From the NCBI RefSeq assembly GCF_000009765.2, contig NC_003155.5, positions 7,130,001-7,194,000 on the forward strand: a stretch of DNA of 64,000 nucleotides. The letters are read 5' to 3'. The DNA comes from Streptomyces avermitilis MA-4680 = NBRC 14893. Its GTDB lineage: Bacteria > Actinomycetota > Actinomycetes > Streptomycetales > Streptomycetaceae. The position numbers and the translations under genes were made by a program. The notes under the pieces are model-generated. The model saw only the letters and a program-made list of their open reading frames with translations, ran no database searches and had not been told where the DNA came from. Within the stretch, counting starts at the first letter, position 1. Each line of letters starts with the position of its first letter. Positions 36,307 to 43,319 of this stretch are shown here, piece after piece.

Positions 36307-36329
36307 AATTTGAACCGTGGATGCGCATT
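36307..36329 (+). promoter_or_regulatory. possible NsrR autoregulatory site
   Basis: An 11-1-11 arrangement, AATTTGAACCG / T / GGATGCGCATT, keeps the outer AATT/ATT and inner TG-A pattern of NsrR half sites but only 6 of 11 paired positions are symmetrical. It ends 15 bases before the nsrR ATG. Weak on its own; supported by the clear site at hmp and by known autoregulation of nsrR in Streptomyces. Confidence 0.35.
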
Positions 36330-36344
36330 ATTTACGCTGGCGCC

Positions 36345-36821
36345 ATGCGGCTGCTGCGCTCCACCGATCTCGCCCTGCGTGTCCTGATGCGGCTCGCCGT
36401 CACGGGTGATTCCAGCCCCACGACCCGCGAGGTCGCGGCGGACATGGACGTGCCGTACACGCATGCCGCGAAGGTCGTCGCCGAACTCCAGCACCTCGGG
36501 CTGATCACGGCCCGCCGCGGCCGCGGCGGCGGCCTCGCGCTCATGGAGGCGGGGCGCACGGCCTCGGTGGGCGCGGTCGTGCGCGCCTTCGAGGGGGACG
36601 GCGACGTCGTCGACTGCGAGGGGTCCACGCCCTGCCCGCTCAACTCCGCGTGCCGGCTGCGGGGCGCGCTGCGGCGGGCCCAGGAGGCGTTCTTCGCGTC
36701 GCTGGACCCGCTGACCGTGCAGGACATGGTCGCGGCCCCGACCGGGCCGCTGCTGCTGGGTATCACCGGCGCTCCTCAGCTCTCCCGGGCGAGCCAGAGG
36801 TCGGGTCCGAACACCTCGTAG
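36345..36821 (+). CDS. nsrR: nitric oxide-sensing Rrf2 repressor NsrR
   Basis: Iron-sulfur repressor that releases DNA when its [4Fe-4S] cluster reacts with NO. 158 residues starting MRLLRSTDLALRVLMRLA. Asp8, the unusual fourth cluster ligand known from S. coelicolor NsrR, is present. The three cysteines are Cys91, Cys97 and Cys103 (CEGSTPCPLNSAC, spacing x5/x5). The winged helix is TTREVAADMDVPYTHAAKVV. The ATG at 36345 is chosen because it gives Asp at position 8. It converges on hmp with a 46 bp overlap. Confidence 0.95.
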   Translation: MRLLRSTDLALRVLMRLAVTGDSSPTTREVAADMDVPYTHAAKVVAELQHLGLITARRGRGGGLALMEAGRTASVGAVVRAFEGDGDVVDCEGSTPCPLNSACRLRGALRRAQEAFFASLDPLTVQDMVAAPTGPLLLGITGAPQLSRASQRSGPNTS

Positions 36822-37978
36822 TGGATGTCGGCGGGTGCCACGCCCTTCTCGATGAGCTGGGTACGGACGGCGCGCATGAAGGGCAGCGGACCGCACAGGT
36901 ACGCGCGCGTGCCGGCGGAGACCGGCACGCCGGTCAGGTCGACGAGCCCCGTGCGGTCGGCCGGGTGCCCCGGCTCCGGGTGCTCGTACCAGAAGTGGAC
37001 GGCCGCGTCCGCGAGCTTGGCCGCGTACGCCTCGTGGTCCGCGCGCAGGGCGTGCTCGGCCGGCGAGCGGTCGGCGTGCACGACGGTGACCGGGGCGCGG
37101 TGGCCGGTCAGGGCGAGGTGCTCCAGCATCGCGATCATCGGGGTCACGCCGATGCCGGCGGAGGCGAGCAGCAGGGGCACGTCCGTGGCCTCCAGGGCGA
37201 GATCGCCGTACGGGGCGGAGAGCTCCAGGACGCTGCCCTCGCGCACGCGCGCGTGGAGATGGTTCGAGACCTCGCCGTCCGGTGTCGTACCGCCGTGGAC
37301 GCGCTTCACGGCGATCCGCAGCTCCGGTGAGCCGGGCGCGCCGACGAGGCTGTACTGGCGGGTCTGGCGGGCGCCGTCCGGGAGTTCGACGCGGACGGAC
37401 ACGTACTGGCCGGGGCGGAAGTCCGGGAGGGGCCGGCCGTCGGCCGGGCGCAGCCGGAAGGCGGCGACGTCGGCGGTCTCGTCCACGCGCTCCACGACCC
37501 GCCAGGGCCGCCGGCCGCCGGTGTCACCGGTGTTCTCGTGCTGCGCGTACAGCCGCCGCTCGATGGCGATGAGCGCGTTCGCCATCAGCCAGTAGACCTC
37601 GTCCCAGGCGGCCGCGACCTCGGGGGTGACCGCGTCGCCGAGGACCTCGGCGATGGCCGCGAAGAGGTGCTCGTGGACGACCGCGTACTGCCCGGGTGCG
37701 ATGCCCAGGGAGGCGTGCTTGTGGGCGATGCGGTCCAGCATCGCGTCGGGGCGCTCGTCCGGGTGTTCCACGAGGTACGTGGCGAACGCGGCGATCGAGC
37801 CCGCCAGCGCCTGCCGCTGCGTCCCCGCCGCCTGGTTGCCGCGGTTGAAGAGGTCGCGCAGCAGCTCGGGGCGGGCGGCGAACAGCCGGTCGTAGAAGCG
37901 CGCGGTGATCTCGCCGACGGCCGCGCCGACGGCGGGGAGGGTGGCGCGCACGGTGGCGGCGGACTGCTCGGACAGCAT
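36776..37978 (-). CDS. hmp: flavohemoprotein, nitric oxide dioxygenase
   Basis: Converts NO and O2 to nitrate with NAD(P)H. The 400-residue cytoplasmic protein has a globin domain with proximal heme His in IAHKHASLGI (about residue 86) and Tyr in FYDRLF (about 29). It then has an FAD domain (FRPGQYVSVRV; RQYSLVGAP) and an NAD domain (LLASAGIGVTPMIAML; YLCGPLPFM; YEVFGPD). The ATG at 37978 follows AGAGGAG. An NsrR operator 69-91 bp upstream and the adjacent nsrR gene give a clear NO-responsive circuit. Confidence 0.96.
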   Translation of the reverse strand: MLSEQSAATVRATLPAVGAAVGEITARFYDRLFAARPELLRDLFNRGNQAAGTQRQALAGSIAAFATYLVEHPDERPDAMLDRIAHKHASLGIAPGQYAVVHEHLFAAIAEVLGDAVTPEVAAAWDEVYWLMANALIAIERRLYAQHENTGDTGGRRPWRVVERVDETADVAAFRLRPADGRPLPDFRPGQYVSVRVELPDGARQTRQYSLVGAPGSPELRIAVKRVHGGTTPDGEVSNHLHARVREGSVLELSAPYGDLALEATDVPLLLASAGIGVTPMIAMLEHLALTGHRAPVTVVHADRSPAEHALRADHEAYAAKLADAAVHFWYEHPEPGHPADRTGLVDLTGVPVSAGTRAYLCGPLPFMRAVRTQLIEKGVAPADIHYEVFGPDLWLARES

Positions 37979-38046
37979 CGGGACTCCTCTGAGCCGGGGC
38001 CGGAGGGGCGGGGCGTACCCCTCTCGTCTGCTCGGCACGGTATTAA

Positions 38047-38069
38047 AACTTGCATCTGATATGCAAATT
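38047..38069 (-). promoter_or_regulatory. NsrR operator at the hmp promoter
   Basis: An 11-1-11 imperfect palindrome: AACTTGCATCT / G / ATATGCAAATT. Nine of eleven paired positions are symmetrical and the pattern AA-x-TTGCAT fits sites described for Streptomyces NsrR. It lies 69 bases upstream of the hmp start and would be cleared when the NsrR cluster is nitrosylated. Confidence 0.85.
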
Positions 38070-38306
38070 AAGGTGGGTCAGGAGAGAACGCGAGGGGCGG
38101 CCATTACGGATACGCGTCGGAGCAGGCAAGATGGGCGTCAGAGCAGGACACCTGCTGTACGCGAGGCGTTCAGGCCGAGGTCGGCCGGCCGATCAAGGTC
38201 CGCAACGCGCACGAAATGGTGTTGTGGTGGGATGCTCAGGTGCCCCGACCGTCCCCCGGGCGTGGGAGCAGGCGGCCTGACCAGCAAGGATGGGTGGAAG
38301 CGGAAG

Positions 38307-39668
38307 ATGGACAAGCAGCAGGAGTTCGTGCTCCGGACACTGGAGGAGCGCGACATCCGGTTCGTACGTCTGTGGTTCACGGACGTACTCGGCTTCCTCA
38401 AGTCGGTGGCCGTCGCCCCGGCCGAGCTGGAACAGGCCTTCGACGAGGGCATCGGCTTCGACGGCTCGGCCATCGAGGGCTTCGCCCGTGTATACGAGTC
38501 CGACATGATCGCCAAGCCGGACCCGTCGACGTTCCAGGTCCTGCCGTGGCGCGCCGAGGCCCCCGGCACGGCCCGCATGTTCTGCGACATCCTCATGCCG
38601 GACGGCTCCCCGTCCTTCGCGGACCCGCGCTACGTCCTCAAGCGCGCCCTCGCCAAGACCTCCGACCTGGGCTTCACCTTCTACACCCACCCGGAGATCG
38701 AGTTCTTCCTGCTGAAGGACAAGCCGCTGGACGGCTCGCGCCCGACCCCGGCCGACAACTCCGGCTACTTCGACCACACCCCGCAGAACGTCGGCATGGA
38801 CTTCCGCCGCCAGGCGATCACCATGCTGGAGTCGATGGGCATCTCGGTCGAGTTCTCCCACCACGAGGGCGCGCCCGGCCAGCAGGAGATCGACCTGCGC
38901 TACGCCGACGCCCTCTCGACGGCGGACAACATCATGACGTTCCGCCTGGTCATGAAGCAGGTGGCGCTGGAGCAGGGCGTGCAGGCGACCTTCATGCCGA
39001 AGCCGTTCTCGGAGTACCCGGGCAGCGGCATGCACACCCACCTCTCGCTCTTCGAGGGCGACCGCAACGCGTTCTACGAGTCCGGCTCGGAGTACCAGCT
39101 CTCCAAGGTCGGCCGCTCCTTCATCGCCGGCCTGCTGAAGCACGCGGCGGAGATCTCGGCCGTCACCAACCAGTGGGTCAACTCCTACAAGCGCATCTGG
39201 GGCGGCTCGGAGCGCACGGCAGGCGCCGGCGGCGAGGCTCCGTCGTACATCTGCTGGGGCCACAACAACCGCTCCGCACTGGTCCGCGTCCCGATGTACA
39301 AGCCCGGCAAGACCGGCTCGGCCCGCGTCGAGGTCCGCTCCCTCGACTCGGGCGCGAACCCGTACCTGGCGTACGCGCTGCTCCTCGCGGCGGGCCTCAA
39401 GGGCATCGAGGAGGGCTACGAGCTCCCGCCGGGCGCCGACGACGACGTGTGGGCCCTCTCGGACGCGGAGCGCCGCGCGATGGGCATCGAGCCCCTGCCG
39501 CAGAACCTCGGCGAGGCGCTGGCACTCATGCAGCGCAGCGAGCTGGCCGCCGAGACCCTGGGCGAGCACGTCTTCGACTTCTTCCTGCGCAACAAGAAGC
39601 AGGAGTGGGAGGAGTACCGCTCCGAGGTGACGGCCTTCGAGCTGCGGAAGAACCTGCCGGTGCTGTAG
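38307..39668 (+). CDS. glnA2: glutamine synthetase-like enzyme, GlnA2 type (gamma-glutamylpolyamine synthetase)
   Basis: 453-residue class I glutamine synthetase fold: beta-grasp domain (VRLWFTDVLGFLKSVAV; GIGFDGSAIEGFA), ATP and metal motifs (PEIEFFLL; QQEIDLRYADALSTADN; GSGMHTHLSLF), and the substrate region NNRSALVRVP. The adenylylation-loop sequence NLYDLP of GlnA is absent; GYELPPGADDD stands there, so GlnE in this window should not modify it. In S. coelicolor the homologue GlnA2 glutamylates polyamines, from memory. The ATG follows GGAAGCGGAAG. The 237 bp between it and the NsrR site hold no other gene. Confidence 0.93.
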   Translation: MDKQQEFVLRTLEERDIRFVRLWFTDVLGFLKSVAVAPAELEQAFDEGIGFDGSAIEGFARVYESDMIAKPDPSTFQVLPWRAEAPGTARMFCDILMPDGSPSFADPRYVLKRALAKTSDLGFTFYTHPEIEFFLLKDKPLDGSRPTPADNSGYFDHTPQNVGMDFRRQAITMLESMGISVEFSHHEGAPGQQEIDLRYADALSTADNIMTFRLVMKQVALEQGVQATFMPKPFSEYPGSGMHTHLSLFEGDRNAFYESGSEYQLSKVGRSFIAGLLKHAAEISAVTNQWVNSYKRIWGGSERTAGAGGEAPSYICWGHNNRSALVRVPMYKPGKTGSARVEVRSLDSGANPYLAYALLLAAGLKGIEEGYELPPGADDDVWALSDAERRAMGIEPLPQNLGEALALMQRSELAAETLGEHVFDFFLRNKKQEWEEYRSEVTAFELRKNLPVL

Positions 39669-39705
39669 GCGCCGGTCATCAGGGCGGGTGTCCCGCTGAA
39701 TGACG

Positions 39706-39740
39706 CATGGGGCCGACGGTCATGGACCGTCGGCCCCATG
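39706..39740. terminator. 16-bp perfect-stem terminator behind glnA2
   Basis: CATGGGGCCGACGGTC (39706-39721), loop ATG, and its exact complement to 39740. It stands between the glnA2 stop and the convergent integrase stub and marks the left border of the accessory segment. Confidence 0.9.
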
Positions 39741-39745
39741 GCGTG

Positions 39746-40057
39746 TCAGTCCTCCTGGGCCGTCTGCGGGCCGTCAGGCGTCGAAAGTGTGTCGCTGTAG
39801 AGGGTGTCCACGGCTTTCCGGGCCCGCGCGTCGCTGCTCGGCATGAGGTGCGTGTAGACGCGAAGCGTGAAGCCCGGATCGTTGTGTCCGAGATAGTGAC
39901 TCAGTGCCTTGGTGTTCTCGCCGGCGTCCAAAAGGACGGAGGCGTAGAAGTGCCTGAGAGCGTGCATGCCGTGTTCGCGCGCCGCCTGGTGGCGCTGGCC
40001 CGGCTTAGGCCGTAGCTCATACAAGTTGCTACCGTGCACGAAAGCGAAGGCGTCCAT
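39746..40057 (-). pseudogene. C-terminal stub of a tyrosine recombinase/integrase
   Basis: About 104 residues remain. The frame holds GMHALRHFYASVLLDAGE (catalytic His-x-x-Arg), YLGHNDPGFTLRVYTHL (second His and nucleophile Tyr) and a Lys/Arg-rich end. The N-terminal SAM-like DNA-binding domain, the first catalytic Arg and the Lys are missing, because the gene has lost its upstream two thirds. It points to a former integrated element whose attachment site cannot be located here; no tRNA gene is adjacent. Confidence 0.85.
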
Positions 40058-40089
40058 TGGCACGACCGACGTACGGGGAGGGCCCCCAC

Positions 40090-40602
40090 ATGGCATGGGA
40101 CGAGTGGGAACAGCTCAAGGCCGAGGCTGCCGAGAAGCGGTCCGCGAGGATGCAACTTAATCAGCTTGCTGATTAAGGGGGCGGCGGAAGGGGCGGTGCA
40201 AGCAGTGACGGTGACCTGGTCGTCCACGACGATGAACTGGGCAAGCTGGGAAATATGGCGTACGACCTGCGAGAACAGCTGAGGGTCGACGGCGACTACG
40301 CCCGTCCCAGCATCTTCGACGCCTCTGTCGACCTGTTCAACGACGGACTCGACATGGACCCATATGTCGAACCAGACGCTCGACTGGCTGAAGGAGAACG
40401 AGTTCGACAATACGGACGAGGCACTCAAGGGAATCGACAAGGCCAGAGACATGGGCCAGCACAATGCCATGATTCCGCTGCTGAATTACGCGCAGACGAA
40501 CGGCATGTCCGACGATGAGATCTGGGATTTGTCGGACGAGGCGGAAGAGGCTTACAACAAGGGTCGCACGCGTAGCGACACCAAGGACGTTCGAGGATTC
40601 TG
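40090..40602 (+). pseudogene. WXG100-like hypothetical gene broken by a stop and a frameshift
   Basis: The start (GGGGAGG site, ATG 40090) reads MAWDEWEQLKAEAAEKRSAR, then at codon 29 TAA (40174). The same frame continues after it with a Gly-rich linker and DGDLVVHDDELGKLGNMAYD, then FNDGLDM. Around 40353 sense shifts by +1 into MSNQTLDWLKENEFDNTDEA ending at 40602. Known Streptomyces relatives run unbroken from the first to the middle part. Thus a nonsense change (CAA to TAA is the simplest) plus an indel are inferred. Alternatively three short proteins are made. It is coupled to the following lipoprotein gene. Confidence 0.65.
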
Positions 40603-41262
40603 ATGATGAGAGTTTCCGCCAGCTCCTTGGCTGTGGCAGCGCTGTTCTTGACGGCGACGTCCTGCTCCACGGAGGGTGACGCGTCGACTTCGGCGGCGGA
40701 CGGTTGCGAGGAAGCCCTGGGAGATTCGGGAATCGAGTGGGTCGAGAGCCATGCGGACGTGGCCGGCGGTGGTGAGCTGGACAGGGGCGGCGTCGACTTG
40801 AAGGACGCGAGGGCGCAGCACTACAAGCAGATGGAGTCCGGGGGCTCGGACGGATCCCACTGGTCGTCCGAACTGTGCACCATCACTGCTTTCGACGCAG
40901 GCAAGAAGAAAGAGCTGAAGGTGGAATTCGGGCCCTCGTCTCTTCCTTTCGACTTCCAGACGAAGGGCGCCGAGGAAGGGACCAACACTCCGGTCAATTC
41001 GGACGTGAAACTGCACCAGGTGGAGGACTCCAGGGGAGTCGTCCGGTACGGCATCTACGTCAAGTGCAAGATTCCCGGCACGTCTTCGCGGCAGGAGACC
41101 GAGACTCCCCTGGCGGGCGTCATGACCGACACCCTCACTAGCGGTACATCGGCCCGCGACCACATGAAGTACCTCTTGCACTCGGCACGGGCGATGGCCG
41201 ACGCCCTGGAGTGCCGGAACGAACCCACGATCCCCGCTGAGCCGGGCGCTGCTATGCCGTGA
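40603..41262 (+). CDS. lipoprotein partner of the WXG-like gene, function unknown
   Basis: 219 residues with signal and lipobox LTATSC (Cys21). Mature part acidic, with cysteines (DGCEEALGD; SELCTITAF; YVKCKIPG; ALECRNEP) that could form two disulfides, and STEGDASTSAADG as a flexible start. The ATG overlaps the preceding TGA (TGATG) behind GAGG. Pairs of such a small WXG-like protein and a lipoprotein occur repeatedly in Streptomyces; export or surface roles are inferred, not shown. Codon use is less GC-biased than in the housekeeping genes around. Confidence 0.75.
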   Translation: MMRVSASSLAVAALFLTATSCSTEGDASTSAADGCEEALGDSGIEWVESHADVAGGGELDRGGVDLKDARAQHYKQMESGGSDGSHWSSELCTITAFDAGKKKELKVEFGPSSLPFDFQTKGAEEGTNTPVNSDVKLHQVEDSRGVVRYGIYVKCKIPGTSSRQETETPLAGVMTDTLTSGTSARDHMKYLLHSARAMADALECRNEPTIPAEPGAAMP

Positions 41263-41639
41263 TCCGGGAGCAAGCCGGCAGATATGACAAGAGTCGTCGC
41301 GACCAGTGGCGTAGGAGCTCCGGGGCGCCGCACTCGGTGATCCGCGCGCGGGCTTCTTCGGACACGTCGATGCCGCGCTGCTCCGTAGGGCGACAGGGTT
41401 CGTTTGGCGCGGTGGGGATTCCGGACGCGGTCGGCTGGGCGGGGTTTGGAACTGCTGGCGTTTGACTGTGTACGAGCGTGTTCTGGCGTGTATGAGTGAG
41501 CGTTGATGTTCCCGGGCGGGGCTGGGTGCTGCTGTTCCCGGACGGGAAGGGGAGTTCGCCTGTCGAATGTGTGACCTTTTGTTGTGTTGCTCGTTGGGTG
41601 TGATGACCGGGTTTTCAAGGGCTGTACGGGGGTGGCGGG
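41263..41639. other. gene-poor gap with a gene fragment and the left flank of the TnpB element
   Basis: On the minus strand about 41290-41380 reads EQRGIDVSEEARARITECG followed by APELLRHW, like the C-terminal end of DUF4351/Rpn-type nuclease-transposase proteins; it has no start and is a fragment. The right part carries two copies of TGTTCCCGG(G/A)CGGG (41505-41545) and AT-richer DNA before the transposase start, which probably includes the left end of the insertion element. No intact gene is seen. Confidence 0.5.
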
Positions 41640-43271
41640 GTGGGTGGGCTGCGGAAGCTGGCAGTGCCGTTTGTCGCGTCCGGTCCTTCGGGGGTGGCGG
41701 TCCGTACCCGGCTCAAGCAGCTCGCGCCTGCTGATGAGGAGGTGTTGCGGCTGGTGGGCGCACATCTGGGCACGCTGGCCTCCCGTGATCTGAAGGCGCG
41801 CTGCGCGGACGCTCTGGCGCACGACGGTGAGGCGTGGGCGGCGCGCAAGCGGGAAATGACGCCCCTGTCCTCCTCACGCTGGGCGGGAGCCATCACCAAG
41901 GCCAGCCACGACCAGTGGGCCCTGTCCCGCCGCTGCCAGCTCGCCCATATCCAGAGCCTGGAAGCCGGTATCAGCACGATCAGGCACCGGCTGTGCCTGC
42001 CTCTGCGGGAGAAGGGCGGCAGGCGGGCGCCGGGCGGCTACCACAGCAGGCAGGAGTGGCACGCCAAGGCCCGCCGCCTGCACGTCCTTGAAGACCGGCT
42101 GGAGCAGGCTCGCACGGACCGCGATGCCGGGGTCGTGCACGTCGTACGGGGCGGCAAGCACCTGGCCCGCACCCGGCACCACCTGGCCGCCGCACAGCTC
42201 ACCGAGACCGGGTGGCGGCAGCGGTGGGAGGCCGAGCGCTGGTTTTTGAAGGCCGACGGTGAGTCCGGGAAGCGGTACGGCAACGAGACCGTCCGCGTCA
42301 GCCCCGAGGGTGAGGTGAGCATCAAGCTCCCGGCCCCGCTCAAGGAGCTGGCCAATGCCCCGCACGGCCGGTACGTCCTCGCCTGCCAGGTGCACTTCCC
42401 GCACCGAGGGCAGGAGTGGGCCGACCGGGTAGAGGCCAACCGGGCCATCGCCTACCGCATCCACTACGACACGGCCCGCGGGCGCTGGTACCTGACCGCC
42501 TCCTGGCAGATCCCGCGCACCCAGACCGTCCCGATCGAGGCCGCGCTCACCCAGGGCGTAATCGGTGTCGACATGAACGCCGACCATCTCGCCGCCTGGC
42601 GCCTCGACGTCCACGGCAACCCCGTAGGAGACCCGCGCCGCTTCCCCTTCGACCTGTCCGGACCGGCTGGCCACCGCGACGCGCAGGTCCGGCACGCTCT
42701 CACCGGGCTGTTGCACTGGGCCAGGGCCTGCGGCGTCACGGCGATCGCCGTCGAGGACCTGGACTTCACCGCGGACAAGACGCGCGAGAGACACGGCCGC
42801 AAGCGCCGGTTCAGGCAGCTCATCTCCGGCATGCCCACCGGCAGGCTCCGCGCCCGCCTGACCTCCATGGCCGACCACACCGGCATCGCGATCATCGCCG
42901 TGGACCCGGCCTACACCAGCCGCTGGGGCGCCCAGCACTGGCAAAAGCCCCTCACCTCAAAGATCAGAAAGACCACTCGCCACGACGCGGCAGCCGTGGC
43001 GATCGGAAGGCGCGCCCAGGGATATCCGATCCGGCGACGGACGGCACCGCCCCCGCACGACCAGAGCGATCGTGCGGGGCATCGGACCGTCCAGGCCAGA
43101 CCGGGCATCCCCTGGCGTGAGGGAACCCGCCCCCGCATTCCCGGACCACGGACACGATCCGTCGGGCCCGGACGCGGAGCGAACGCGGGGGACCAGAACG
43201 CCCAACACCGTTCGGGGCATTCGGCTGAGCACGAGTCCTGGCAACAGGACTCACTCCCACTCAGTCTTTAG
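41640..43271 (+). CDS. TnpB-like RuvC-domain transposon protein without zinc finger
   Basis: 543 residues, of the TnpB-like transposase family abundant in Streptomyces. The N-terminal half is helical and basic. RuvC-type acidic residues are Asp311 (VIGVDMNADH), Glu372 (IAVEDLDF) and Asp449 (RHDAAAVAIG), so the nuclease centre looks intact. The four-Cys zinc ribbon that normally follows TS is replaced by DPAYTSRWGAQHWQKP. The last 75 residues are Arg/Pro/Gly-rich and probably reflect an RNA gene in the same DNA. No TnpA is next to it. The GTG start is uncertain. Confidence 0.85.
   Translation: MGGLRKLAVPFVASGPSGVAVRTRLKQLAPADEEVLRLVGAHLGTLASRDLKARCADALAHDGEAWAARKREMTPLSSSRWAGAITKASHDQWALSRRCQLAHIQSLEAGISTIRHRLCLPLREKGGRRAPGGYHSRQEWHAKARRLHVLEDRLEQARTDRDAGVVHVVRGGKHLARTRHHLAAAQLTETGWRQRWEAERWFLKADGESGKRYGNETVRVSPEGEVSIKLPAPLKELANAPHGRYVLACQVHFPHRGQEWADRVEANRAIAYRIHYDTARGRWYLTASWQIPRTQTVPIEAALTQGVIGVDMNADHLAAWRLDVHGNPVGDPRRFPFDLSGPAGHRDAQVRHALTGLLHWARACGVTAIAVEDLDFTADKTRERHGRKRRFRQLISGMPTGRLRARLTSMADHTGIAIIAVDPAYTSRWGAQHWQKPLTSKIRKTTRHDAAAVAIGRRAQGYPIRRRTAPPPHDQSDRAGHRTVQARPGIPWREGTRPRIPGPRTRSVGPGRGANAGDQNAQHRSGHSAEHESWQQDSLPLSL
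43091..43252 (+). ncRNA. candidate omega-RNA-like structured RNA at the TnpB 3' end
   Basis: TnpB proteins use an RNA that overlaps the 3' end of their gene. Here several pairings are visible: CCAGG/CCTGG (43091/43111), an 11-base arm CCCCCGCATTC (43130-43140) with GAACGCGGGGG (43181-43191, one mismatch) enclosing ACGGA-CACGA-TCCGT (43148-43162), and GAGTCCTG-GCAA-CAGGACTC (43233-43252), a perfect 8-bp stem with a GNRA tetraloop. The position fits. Function and exact ends are inferred. Confidence 0.45.
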
Positions 43272-43319
43272 GAACGGTCCCGCGGGTGCGTTCGGTGTTC
43301 TGCTGGTTAATCTTCGGGC

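Noticed and set aside
38080..38300. Small plus-strand frames between the NsrR site and glnA2
   Set aside because: No ribosome binding sites or conserved-looking protein; likely leader region of glnA2.
40089..40176. 28-residue peptide as a complete small gene
   Set aside because: Sequence homologous in style to the family continues in frame after the stop, so a truncated gene is the simpler reading.
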